7,035 bases of DNA, taken from Sedimentisphaerales bacterium. GTDB lineage: Bacteria; Planctomycetota; Phycisphaerae; Sedimentisphaerales; SM23-30. Of this stretch, positions 1 through 5,728 are shown one piece after another (the first letter of the stretch is position 1; every line of letters begins with the position of its first letter). Both the position numbers and the translations under genes were made by a program. The notes beneath the pieces are model-generated. The model was given only the letters and a program-made list of their open reading frames with translations, made no database searches and was not told the origin of the DNA. The DNA lies in assembly GCA_030636065.1 (NCBI GenBank), contig DAOVXR010000090.1:1-7035 (forward strand), in the 5' to 3' direction.

Positions 1-4
1 AAGG

Positions 5-51
5 GTGTAAGAGTATAAGAGATTTTTTTACTGCGTAATGCTTTACATTAC
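5..51. repeat. Dispersed repeat fragment with small hairpin upstream of truA
   Basis: Bases 5-19 (GTGTAAGAGTATAAG) match 14 of 15 bases of the reverse complement of 5689-5703, in the palindrome downstream of accD. Just after it, GTAATG (35-40) and CATTAC (46-51) form a 6-bp hairpin with a 5-nt loop. This suggests the truA leader contains remnants of a repeat family dispersed in this genome. The left end may extend beyond the window. No convincing promoter for truA was found in these 91 bases, so truA may be read from upstream. Confidence 0.5.
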
Positions 52-78
52 TTCGTCGGTCGAAATGACAGTATAGGC

Positions 79-84
79 AGGAGG
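79..84 (+). promoter_or_regulatory. Shine-Dalgarno of truA, fixes a TTG start
   Basis: A full AGGAGG lies seven bases before the TTG at 92. The next residues (RNVKLTISYYGGGYHGWQ) are the expected N-terminus of TruA, so the rare TTG start is well supported. Confidence 0.85.
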
Positions 85-91
85 CGGGATT

Positions 92-829
92 TTGCGAAAC
101 GTCAAATTGACCATAAGCTATTATGGTGGCGGCTATCACGGCTGGCAGCGGCAGAAAAAAGGCATTACAACGGTGCAGGAAGTCCTGGAAAAGGCTGTTA
201 AGCAGGGCCTGGGGCATAGCGTAAAAATTCGTGGTTCGGGCAGGACCGATACCGGTGTCCACGCGGCCGGGCAGGTAGCCAATTTTTTTACCGATAGCCC
301 CATCCCAACAGAGAAAATGTACCGTATAATTACAAGGCATCTGCCTGCCGACATCCGTGTTATTAGATCCGAAGACGTCAGCGATGATTTCGATCCTATT
401 ATCTCGTCCCGCAGCAAACTCTATCGCTATACCGTGTTCAACAATTACGAGATTCCCATCGAGGCACGGCCGTTCTGCTACCAATATTATCACATGGCCG
501 ATGCGCCAACCATGCAAACCGCAGCGGCGATGCTGGTCGGCGAACATGACTTCGCCAGCTTTACCCCAACCGGCCAAAAACGGCAAAGCACGGTACGCAC
601 ACTATATCGCTGTCAGGTATGGCGCAAATATCACTACATTTATTTCGACCTTGAAGGCAGCGGGTTTCTCTATCACATGGTACGCAATATCGTCGGGACG
701 CTTCTCGATATCGGACGCGGCCACCTGTTGCCTGATTGCATACCCGATATACTCTCAGCGAAAAACCGCGACGCAGCGGGGCCGATGGCACCGGCTAATG
801 GATTATGCTTACAGTGGGTAAAATATTAA
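92..829 (+). CDS. truA: tRNA pseudouridine(38-40) synthase TruA
   Basis: TruA converts uridines 38, 39 and 40 in the anticodon arm of many tRNAs to pseudouridine, in the cytoplasm, without a cofactor. The 245-residue length is typical. Recognisable blocks are the N-terminal strand with GGGYHGWQRQ (residues 12-21), the catalytic loop GSGRTDTGVHAAGQV (48-62) with the presumed nucleophile Asp53, the central LYRYTVFN segment, HDFASFTPTG, and the C-terminal GSGFLYHMVRNIVGTLLDIGRG block that shapes the active site. The start is TTG, chosen because AGGAGG sits seven bases upstream and the protein begins where the family begins. Overlapping open frames on both strands are shadows of this gene. The downstream neighbours are AT-rich and look unrelated, so no operon partner is visible. 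Identification is firm from motif recognition. Confidence 0.96.
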   Translation: MRNVKLTISYYGGGYHGWQRQKKGITTVQEVLEKAVKQGLGHSVKIRGSGRTDTGVHAAGQVANFFTDSPIPTEKMYRIITRHLPADIRVIRSEDVSDDFDPIISSRSKLYRYTVFNNYEIPIEARPFCYQYYHMADAPTMQTAAAMLVGEHDFASFTPTGQKRQSTVRTLYRCQVWRKYHYIYFDLEGSGFLYHMVRNIVGTLLDIGRGHLLPDCIPDILSAKNRDAAGPMAPANGLCLQWVKY

Positions 830-914
830 GCAGCGAAAAAGAAAAAGTAACAAAGACGCTCTAAAACTGGATAATCACGATAAATAAATTAATACTTCTA
901 TAAGGAGTCAAAGA

Positions 915-1157
915 ATGAAATGGATTATATGGATATTTATCTGGATGTTTCCCCTAGGACTTTATGGAAAATACAGAAACTCGATAACAGGTGTTTTTGC
1001 TAATGTCATGAAAGACATTTTTGGCATAAGCGATATATTTACAATAGCAAAGATATATGGGATATTTAATTCTATAATCATGCTGAGTTATATCGTACTT
1101 TTAATCGCGGGCTTTGTTTATATTAGCAAAAAAAAGATTAAAAAAAACATTGAATAG
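915..1157 (+). CDS. Small membrane protein of unknown function
   Basis: I do not recognise this 80-residue protein. The start is ATG with AAGGAG at 902-907 at good spacing, so translation is likely. The N-terminus (residues 3-17, rich in Trp, Ile and Phe) could be a short membrane segment or an uncleaved signal anchor. Residues 47-70 form a clear hydrophobic helix ending in SKKKIKKNIE, a positively charged tail that would sit in the cytoplasm. Between them lies a short amphipathic stretch (about 20-45). The stop codon is inside the left arm of an intrinsic terminator, so the gene is transcribed alone or as the last gene of a transcript. It is AT-rich like its downstream neighbour. It could be a small toxin-like or immunity-type membrane protein, but nothing specific supports this. 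Confidence 0.6.
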   Translation: MKWIIWIFIWMFPLGLYGKYRNSITGVFANVMKDIFGISDIFTIAKIYGIFNSIIMLSYIVLLIAGFVYISKKKIKKNIE

Positions 1158-1191
1158 ATTGACATATTTTCAAATCAATCTATTTCTTTTT
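1153..1191 (+). terminator. Intrinsic terminator after the small membrane protein
   Basis: AATAGATTGA (1153-1162) and TCAATCTATT (1175-1184) are perfect 10-bp inverted arms with a 12-nt loop, followed by a T-rich run to 1191 (TTTCTTTTT). The TAG stop at 1155-1157 lies within the left arm. It separates the small gene from 1287-2393, which therefore probably has its own promoter; none was confidently located in 1192-1286. Confidence 0.8.
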
Positions 1192-1286
1192 GTAAACACT
1201 TGCTTCATATTTAAATTAGAAGATCGCATGGCGCAAAGCCCTGTCCCATAATATCAATTAGTGAAATATTAGAATTATAAAAAGCT

Positions 1287-2393
1287 ATGATAATAAGAAA
1301 TTTTAAACATTTTACTCCATTAATCAGGCTAAATGCGGGAATAATTGGATCAGAAATATTTAACAAAGAAGATATGTTCCCAAATCAAAGTTTGAAATAT
1401 CGAAATTTTGACTCTTGTCAAGAATCTTTTAGGAAGAACTATGATTTATTATATAAAACCTTGTATTCGATATCAGAAAATTTGGACATAGAGTATGATA
1501 GCAAAAAGAGAGTAAAAGAATATAAACTTGTACATATCAATAGGAGTTTTGAATTATCATCTAATTTGCTAATGTTTTATGTGATTTTAAAGATATTACT
1601 TGATGATATTGCTTTCATGATTCCTTTTTATTTCAAAGAGATCATATCATATAATAGATGCGAAGATATGCGTAATTCCGTACGTCCATGGTCATATAAG
1701 AGTATGGAAAACCATTTCACTACAAAAAATATCGACACGGATTTCTGTCTTTTGCTACAAGAAAATTCTTCTTGGACAAAAGAAGTGTGCGACATAAGGA
1801 ACTTTTTATTGCATGGATTTCATGGAATTAGCGTACACTATGATATGTGGACATTTTCAAGTTTTACCCTTTTTTATGAGTCTTATATGCTAAAAGAATT
1901 TATACCTAATATTGCAACATACGTAGCAAGAATATATTTCAAATTTGTAAAGTTTATAAAAAATCTTGAGAGTTATTTTAAGCAAAGATCCGAAAGAGAA
2001 ATTCAATCATTTGAATATTTTTATGAGGGATACATTACAGCAAATGGAATAAATAAAATACATTTGTTTTATTGTGGACTCGGCAAATTGTTAGAGAATA
2101 AAATTTTAATTAAAATGCATCCGAACCGTAGAAAAAAGATAAAACAAATTATGCTACCTATTCTGGATAGGGAAAATATTGAATGTAAAAATTGTAATAG
2201 TAAAGAGTACAAAATAAATACTAAGGAAACGAGTGAAAATTACGTTTTGATTTCTGTGACATGTAAGTGTAATAAACCAATAGTAATACCATTAATTGTT
2301 GAAAAAAAGTTTTACCCTTACTTCATGGAAAGAAGCAAAATTGATCATAATTATGGACTATTGCAATATACATTAGATAAAAGAAAGATATAA
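1287..2393 (+). CDS. Unknown protein with HEPN-like RNxxxH motif and C-terminal zinc-ribbon-like module
   Basis: I do not recognise the 368-residue family. Residues 85-120 look like a long helix pair (SFELSSNLLMFYVILKILLD...). Arg171-Asn-Phe-Leu-Leu-His176 fits the RNxxxH catalytic signature of HEPN domains, which are all-helical, often RNase-active modules in toxins, abortive-infection and CRISPR proteins. The expected preceding helix ends in KEVCDI. Residues 205-245 are helical and charged. The C-terminus has Cys300-x2-Cys303 and Cys326-x-Cys328, a plausible zinc-binding ribbon. There is no signal peptide and no convincing membrane span. The ATG at 1287 has only a weak ribosome site, so the start is uncertain. 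The gene is strongly AT-rich compared with flanking genes and ends 22 nt before the glycosyltransferase. A HEPN-type RNase in defence or a toxin is an inference from one motif and context; a structural or unrelated helical protein remains possible. Confidence 0.7.
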   Translation: MIIRNFKHFTPLIRLNAGIIGSEIFNKEDMFPNQSLKYRNFDSCQESFRKNYDLLYKTLYSISENLDIEYDSKKRVKEYKLVHINRSFELSSNLLMFYVILKILLDDIAFMIPFYFKEIISYNRCEDMRNSVRPWSYKSMENHFTTKNIDTDFCLLLQENSSWTKEVCDIRNFLLHGFHGISVHYDMWTFSSFTLFYESYMLKEFIPNIATYVARIYFKFVKFIKNLESYFKQRSEREIQSFEYFYEGYITANGINKIHLFYCGLGKLLENKILIKMHPNRRKKIKQIMLPILDRENIECKNCNSKEYKINTKETSENYVLISVTCKCNKPIVIPLIVEKKFYPYFMERSKIDHNYGLLQYTLDKRKI

Positions 2394-2415
2394 GATAAAC
2401 ATATACACCACGAGA

Positions 2416-3633
2416 ATGAAAATTGTTCATATAATAACTCGGATGATATTGGGTGGGGCGCAGGAGAATACTCTGCTGACGTGTGAGGGGTTACACAAAC
2501 GGGGTCATGAGGTAACATTGATTACCGGGCCGGCGCTGGGGCCGGAAGGGCAGCTTATGGATCGGGCGCGGGGCGGCGGGTATCAGGTAATTGAGCTGAA
2601 ACAAATGCGGCGGGCGATTAACCCTGTTCGTGACATAATCTGTTACCGTCAATTGAAAAAAATACTGGCACAATTCAAGCCTGATATTGTACATACGCAC
2701 TCGGCGAAGGCGGGGATATTAGGCCGCTGGGCGGCGGCAGCGATACGCGATAAAGCGGCTGAGACCTGCTGTCGTCGGGTTGAAAAGCTGCGTCAGGCGC
2801 AATCGGCACGCGGAAAACGGCCGCGGATTGTACATACCATACACGGGTTGGCGTTTCATCCGTATCAGTCAGGTCTGTTGAACCGTTTTTATATATCCAT
2901 TGAAAAAGCGGCGGCCCGGCGAACAGACGCTTTTATCTCGGTGGCTCAGGCGATGACCGATCAAACACTGGCAGCAGGAATCGGTCGGCAGGAACAGTTC
3001 ACCAAAGTATTTTCCGGGTTAGAGACAAAATATTTTGTCGAGTGGCCCACAACCGAAAAAATTGCCTCGCTGCGCAAAAAATATGATATTCCCGCCGAGG
3101 CAGTGGTCATTACGAGTGTGGCGCGGCTGTTCGAATTGAAAGGGCATAAATACATCGTCGAATCGGCAAAGGAAATTGCCCGAAAACATAAAAACGTGAT
3201 GTGGCTGTTTATCGGAGACGGGAAACTACGGCAGCCGTTAGAACAAGTAATTGCCGAGCATGGATTACAAGATCGATTTCGTTTTACAGGACTGATAGCG
3301 CCGGAACAGATAGGAGAACTACTGCACACCAGCGATATTCTTGTTCACTGCTCGTTACGCGAAGGGTTGGCGCGGGCAATTCCTCAAGCTCTGCTGTGCG
3401 GTAAGCCGGTAGTAAGTTTTGACGTGGACGGGGCGCGGGAGGTGGTGCTGAACGATCGAACAGGTTATCTGATAAAACCCAAAGATATTTCCGCTTTGAG
3501 CGCGGCCATAGAGAAATTAGTTGCCGATCCCGAATTACGCCGTCAACTTGGCGAAACGGGGCGCGAATTGTGCTCGCGGGAGTTCGACCATGAGACGATG
3601 GCAGATCGAATTGAGCTTGTTTATAAACAATAA
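2416..3633 (+). CDS. Glycosyltransferase family 4 (GT-B fold)
   Basis: This is predicted to transfer a sugar from a nucleotide-sugar donor to a growing surface glycan or lipid acceptor at the cytoplasmic face. The 405 residues show the GT-B layout. The N-terminal domain starts MKIVHIITRMILGGAQ with the glycine loop (13-16), then the acceptor-side block HTHSAKAGILGRWAA (93-107) and HTIHGLAFHPY (140-150). The C-terminal donor domain begins near 228 with VITSVARLFELKGHKYIV (Arg237 and Lys242 likely contact the donor phosphates), GDGKLR, and REGLARAIPQALLCGKPVV (315-333). The family's second donor-site acid is Gln here (Glu316-x7-Gln324). Residues 111-137 form a basic linker longer than usual. 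The ATG at 2416 has a poor ribosome site and follows the AT-rich gene by 22 nt, so its original leader may have been replaced. The donor and product cannot be told from sequence. Confidence 0.9.
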   Translation: MKIVHIITRMILGGAQENTLLTCEGLHKRGHEVTLITGPALGPEGQLMDRARGGGYQVIELKQMRRAINPVRDIICYRQLKKILAQFKPDIVHTHSAKAGILGRWAAAAIRDKAAETCCRRVEKLRQAQSARGKRPRIVHTIHGLAFHPYQSGLLNRFYISIEKAAARRTDAFISVAQAMTDQTLAAGIGRQEQFTKVFSGLETKYFVEWPTTEKIASLRKKYDIPAEAVVITSVARLFELKGHKYIVESAKEIARKHKNVMWLFIGDGKLRQPLEQVIAEHGLQDRFRFTGLIAPEQIGELLHTSDILVHCSLREGLARAIPQALLCGKPVVSFDVDGAREVVLNDRTGYLIKPKDISALSAAIEKLVADPELRRQLGETGRELCSREFDHETMADRIELVYKQ

Positions 3634-3719
3634 AGAAAATCTGATAGAGAGCACCTCTCTGAAATACAGAAAGGTGGCAGCCAACTGCGGAAAGGTGGCG
3701 CCCAGCACGAGCAATCTCA

Positions 3720-3796
3720 AATGGCGGGCATAGCCCGCCCTACAGAAGAACCCCCGTGCAATGGCGGGCATAGCCCGCCCTACAGAAGAACCCCCG
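3720..3796. repeat. Tandem 37-nt repeat, each with a 7-bp palindrome
   Basis: Bases 3720-3756 and 3760-3796 are identical over 37 positions (period 40). Each contains GGCGGGC-ATA-GCCCGCC, a perfect short hairpin (3723-3739 and 3763-3779), followed by CTACAGAAGAACCCCCG. The palindrome followed by CCTAC resembles GC-rich extragenic palindromes (REP-like) found scattered in many bacterial genomes. With only two copies and a 3-nt gap this is not a CRISPR. The second copy runs into the hairpin at 3791-3810. Confidence 0.85.
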
Positions 3797-3810
3797 CTTA
3801 ACAGCAGGGG
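3791..3810. repeat. C-rich/G-rich hairpin, copy of the xerC terminator stem
   Basis: CCCCCGCT (3791-3798), loop TAAC, AGCAGGGG (3803-3810) forms an 8-bp stem with one mismatch. The same sequence with a perfect stem is the terminator at 5829-5848 (CCCCCGCT-TAAC-AGCGGGGG), and similarity continues for a few bases downstream (GGGGCTGGT versus GGGGCCGGT). There is no T run on either side here, so it is a repeat copy rather than a working terminator. Confidence 0.6.
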
Positions 3811-3815
3811 CTGGT

Positions 3816-3845
3816 AAAAAGAATCCCCCGATTTTACATCGGGGG
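3816..3845 (-). terminator. Possible minus-strand terminator hairpin
   Basis: CCCCCGAT (3825-3832) pairs perfectly with ATCGGGGG (3838-3845) around a 5-nt loop. Read on the minus strand the stem is followed by ATTCTTTTT (3824 to 3816), like an intrinsic terminator. No minus-strand gene lies upstream of it in that direction, so it may block antisense transcription or be a repeat. Confidence 0.4.
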
Positions 3846-3982
3846 CTAATAAAGGAAAGGTGCGATTTCATCAGCACCCTACTTGATTGCTAAAATCGGA
3901 AAACCGGGCGGTGGGGCGGTTGAAAAAGGCCAAAAATTCGACGGTCCCTATTTTTTTAACGTCTTTGCAGACAAGGGGTTAT

Positions 3983-4013
3983 GTGTCAATTAGCTTGTGT
4001 TGTGAATCGACAC
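3983..4013. promoter_or_regulatory. Imperfect inverted repeat next to the -35 box
   Basis: GTGTCAAT (3983-3990) and ATCGACAC (4006-4013) match as inverted arms at 7 of 8 positions, 15 nt apart, ending two bases before the proposed -35 of the phosphatase-like/accD operon. The position suits a regulator-binding site, but no regulator family is indicated. Confidence 0.3.
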
Positions 4014-4015
4014 TA

Positions 4016-4045
4016 TTGCTTTTGAGGGTGCGTTTTGAGTATAAT
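4016..4045 (+). promoter_or_regulatory. Sigma70-type promoter for the 4082-5604 operon
   Basis: TTGCTT (4016-4021) and a perfect TATAAT (4040-4045) are 18 nt apart. Transcription would begin near 4052, giving a leader of about 30 nt before the ATG at 4082. It is the best-looking promoter on the plus strand in this intergenic stretch. Confidence 0.65.
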
Positions 4046-4081
4046 GGTACTTTTGTTGAAAAAGGATAATAATAGATAGTA

Positions 4082-4759
4082 ATGAAGAAGCTAATATTAA
4101 TCAGAGCCGGTAGCTCAGCTTGGCAGGAAGAGGCTCCGGAGAAGTTCTGCTGCGGATCAAAACCTACCGATGACGAAGCACGTTTGCAGGGCAGGGTCCC
4201 GCTGCCACTATCTGAGACTGACAAAAAAGCACTGAAAGAAATCGCGGGGGTTCTGCAGCAAGAAGACGTGGAAGTAATTTACAACAGCGGTAACGAATCG
4301 GCGGGGCCTACGGCTGAATACCTGAGTAAGCTCCATTCAATAAAAACAAAAGAGGCCCCCAACCTGCGCGAGCTTGACTGCGGCTTGTGGCAGGGACTGA
4401 AAATTAAAGATATAAAAAAACGATACGGCCGAGCCTATCGTCAGTGGCACAGCGACCCGGCAAGTATATGCCCGCCACAAGGCGAAAGTATTGTTACCGC
4501 AGGCGAGCGGATATGCGAGGCACTGCAGAAAATCGCCAAAAAAAATAAAGACAAAACAGTTGTTATTATCGCCGCGCCCATCGCGGCTGCCCTTATCGAA
4601 TGTATATTAAATCATGACAGTCTGGATAAGTTCTGGCATTTCGCCGAAAATCCGAAGCTGTTACAAACTTATAATCTGCGTAACGAAGAAACGTTCGAGC
4701 CGCCGGCAGCGCCCGATGAAGAAACACATTCCGAAGGGACGGGGATACATACTGCATGA
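4082..4759 (+). CDS. Histidine-phosphatase-like protein lacking catalytic histidines (pseudophosphatase)
   Basis: The 225-residue protein has the layout of the histidine phosphatase (phosphoglycerate mutase-like) superfamily: N-terminal [11 protein letters not shown] (4-14), [28 protein letters not shown] (69-81), [12 protein letters not shown] (95-106), PPQGES and a late strand [11 protein letters not shown] (160-170). Active members have RHG at the start; here it is Arg8-Ala9-Gly10. The second catalytic His in the late strand aligns with Ala165, and the Arg of the S-x3-R motif aligns with Ser73. Arg8 and the acid Glu97 are kept. Catalysis by the usual phospho-histidine route therefore looks impossible; a binding or regulatory role is inferred. 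The C-terminal 20 residues are acidic and Pro-rich. The gene overlaps accD by ATGA, implying coupled translation. The ribosome site is weak (AAGGAT at 4062-4067 is rather far). Confidence 0.8.
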   Translation: MKKLILIRAGSSAWQEEAPEKFCCGSKPTDDEARLQGRVPLPLSETDKKALKEIAGVLQQEDVEVIYNSGNESAGPTAEYLSKLHSIKTKEAPNLRELDCGLWQGLKIKDIKKRYGRAYRQWHSDPASICPPQGESIVTAGERICEALQKIAKKNKDKTVVIIAAPIAAALIECILNHDSLDKFWHFAENPKLLQTYNLRNEETFEPPAAPDEETHSEGTGIHTA

Positions 4760-5604
4760 ATAACAACGGCAGCACATCCTGGGACGGCTACTCCCTGAAA
4801 AAGAAACGCGACGTACCGGAAGGTCTTTGGAAACGATGCCCCGGTTGTGAAGATATGATTTTTGCGCGTACCGTAGAAGAGAATCTCGGAGTCTGTCCCG
4901 AATGCCAGCATCATTTTCGTATCGGGGCCCATCAGCGGATCGAACAACTATGCGACCAGGACAGTTTCGAAGAACAGATGGCCAATTATTTTCCGGTAGA
5001 TGCACTGAAATTTACCGATAGTCAGAGCTATAAACAGCGTTTGCTGAAAATGCAAAAAAAAACCGGCCTGGCAGACGCCATAGTAATGGGTAAAGGCTTC
5101 GTCAAAGGTCGTCCGCTTATTCTGGTGGCACTGGACCCGAATTTTATGATGGGGTCGATGGGGTCGGTAGTTGGCGAAAAAATCGCGACAGCAGCCGAAC
5201 TGGCGACAGAACTGCAACTGCCACTGGTAATCGTAAGCTGTTCCGGCGGCGCCCGGATGCAGGAAGGGGCACTAAGTCTTGCTCAAATGGCCAAGACCAG
5301 CGCCGCAATCGCCCGACTGCACGAAGCAGGGGGACTCTTTATCTCCGTTCTGACAGACCCGACAAGCGGAGGCGTAACCGCCAGCTTTGCAATGTTAGGT
5401 GATGTGATTCTGGCTGAGCCGGGGGCACTAATCTGCTTCGCAGGGCCGCGGACAATATGGCATACAATTAAAGTGGAACTGCCGGCTGGGTTTCAAAGAG
5501 CGGAGTTTCTACTCGAACATGGCTTTGTCGATATGATTGTGTCTCGAAAAGAACTGCGCAGCCAAATCGCACGGACTATCGATTATTTGGGTGAACGAGT
5601 GTAA
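4756..5604 (+). CDS. accD: Acetyl-CoA carboxylase carboxyltransferase subunit beta
   Basis: AccD, with AccA, moves the carboxyl group from carboxy-biotin on AccB to acetyl-CoA to give malonyl-CoA, the first committed step of fatty-acid synthesis, in the cytoplasm. The 282-residue protein has the N-terminal four-cysteine zinc ribbon (Cys28, Cys31, Cys47, Cys50; RCPGC...VCPEC) and then the crotonase-like carboxyltransferase fold: [74 protein letters not shown] and [21 protein letters not shown]. Length is normal and no key motif is missing. Its ATG overlaps the preceding stop (ATGA), so the two are co-translated. accA is not in the window. The last codons (GERV and the TAA) are formed from the start of the palindromic repeat at 5597-5705, so the extreme C-terminus may have been rewritten. 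Confidence 0.96.
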   Translation: MNNNGSTSWDGYSLKKKRDVPEGLWKRCPGCEDMIFARTVEENLGVCPECQHHFRIGAHQRIEQLCDQDSFEEQMANYFPVDALKFTDSQSYKQRLLKMQKKTGLADAIVMGKGFVKGRPLILVALDPNFMMGSMGSVVGEKIATAAELATELQLPLVIVSCSGGARMQEGALSLAQMAKTSAAIARLHEAGGLFISVLTDPTSGGVTASFAMLGDVILAEPGALICFAGPRTIWHTIKVELPAGFQRAEFLLEHGFVDMIVSRKELRSQIARTIDYLGERV

Positions 5605-5616
5605 GAGTGGACGGGT

Positions 5617-5687
5617 AAAAGAGTGGACGAGTGGACGGGGAAACAAGTGAACGAGGGAAAGAGAAAACTTGACTCTTCACTCTTTTT
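5617..5687 (+). terminator. Possible terminator of the accD operon
   Basis: The 9-bp perfect inner stem (5617-5625 with 5678-5686), extended by GAGT/ACTC (5629-5632 with 5672-5675) after a small bulge, ends in TTTTT (5683-5687). The large loop makes it weaker than a classical terminator. It lies directly after accD and before the tRNA gene, where termination would be expected. Confidence 0.4.
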
Positions 5688-5696
5688 CCTTATACT
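5669..5696 (+). promoter_or_regulatory. Promoter of tRNA-His
   Basis: TTGACT (5669-5674) and TATACT (5691-5696) each differ from the sigma70 consensus by one base and are separated by 16 nt. Transcription would begin near 5703, about 26 nt upstream of the mature tRNA, as expected for a stable-RNA promoter. It lies within the right half of the palindromic repeat. Confidence 0.65.
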
Positions 5697-5728
5697 TTTA
5701 CACTCTTGCGTCCATATACCAGTTATAT

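Larger units (their letters stand above)
830..2415. other. AT-rich island between truA and the glycosyltransferase
   Basis: Base composition changes sharply here. For example 1441-1500 has 14 G or C in 60 bases, whereas 2521-2580, just inside the glycosyltransferase, has 46 in 60. Codon use follows: AGA, ATA and AAA/AAT dominate inside the island. It holds two unrecognised genes (915-1157 and 1287-2393) and one terminator. No integrase, transposase or clear flanking direct repeats were seen, so how it arrived is unknown. The composition contrast is direct observation; horizontal acquisition is inference. Confidence 0.7.
3634..4081. other. Repeat-rich non-coding stretch
   Basis: These 448 bases hold no believable gene. 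From left to right: a 9-bp hairpin with one mismatch (3652-3676); a degenerate 21-nt tandem pair starting GAAAGGTGGC at 3669 and 3690; the 37-nt direct repeat (3720-3796); two C-rich/G-rich hairpins (3791-3810, 3825-3845); a smaller hairpin GGTGC...GCACC (3859-3878); a T-rich segment near 3950-3958 preceded by GACGGTCCC; and the promoter region of the next operon (3983-4045). The left hairpins are not followed by T runs on the plus strand, so how the glycosyltransferase transcript ends is unclear. Confidence 0.6.
5597..5705. repeat. Purine-rich nested imperfect palindrome spanning the accD stop
   Basis: The left half is built from GAGTG/GACG-type purine units and the right half from their pyrimidine complement. 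Outer arms GAGTGTAAGAGT (5597-5608) and ACTTTTACACTC (5694-5705) match 11 of 12; inner arms AAAAGAGTG (5617-5625) and CACTCTTTT (5678-5686) match perfectly. A related segment is at 5-19. The left outer arm contains the accD stop and the right half contains the tRNA-His promoter. It looks like a dispersed, mobile-type intergenic repeat, without coding capacity. Confidence 0.7.

Noticed and set aside
42..77. Promoter for truA
   Set aside because: TTTACA at 42-47 and TATAGG at 72-77 are 24 nt apart, too far for a sigma70 promoter.
357..821. 154-codon plus-strand open frame
   Set aside because: It is a frame shadow of truA, whose own frame has all the conserved motifs.
830..2415. Direct repeats flanking the AT-rich island
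   Set aside because: Only a short AT-rich similarity (GATAAATA near 878, GATAAACA near 2394) was found, which is too weak in such composition.
3720..3796. CRISPR array
   Set aside because: There are only two repeat copies, the gap is 3 nt with no spacer, and each copy is internally palindromic like an extragenic REP element.
3887..4069. 60-codon plus-strand open frame before the phosphatase-like gene
   Set aside because: It has a TTG start without a ribosome site, no recognisable domain, and it runs through the promoter elements of the next gene.
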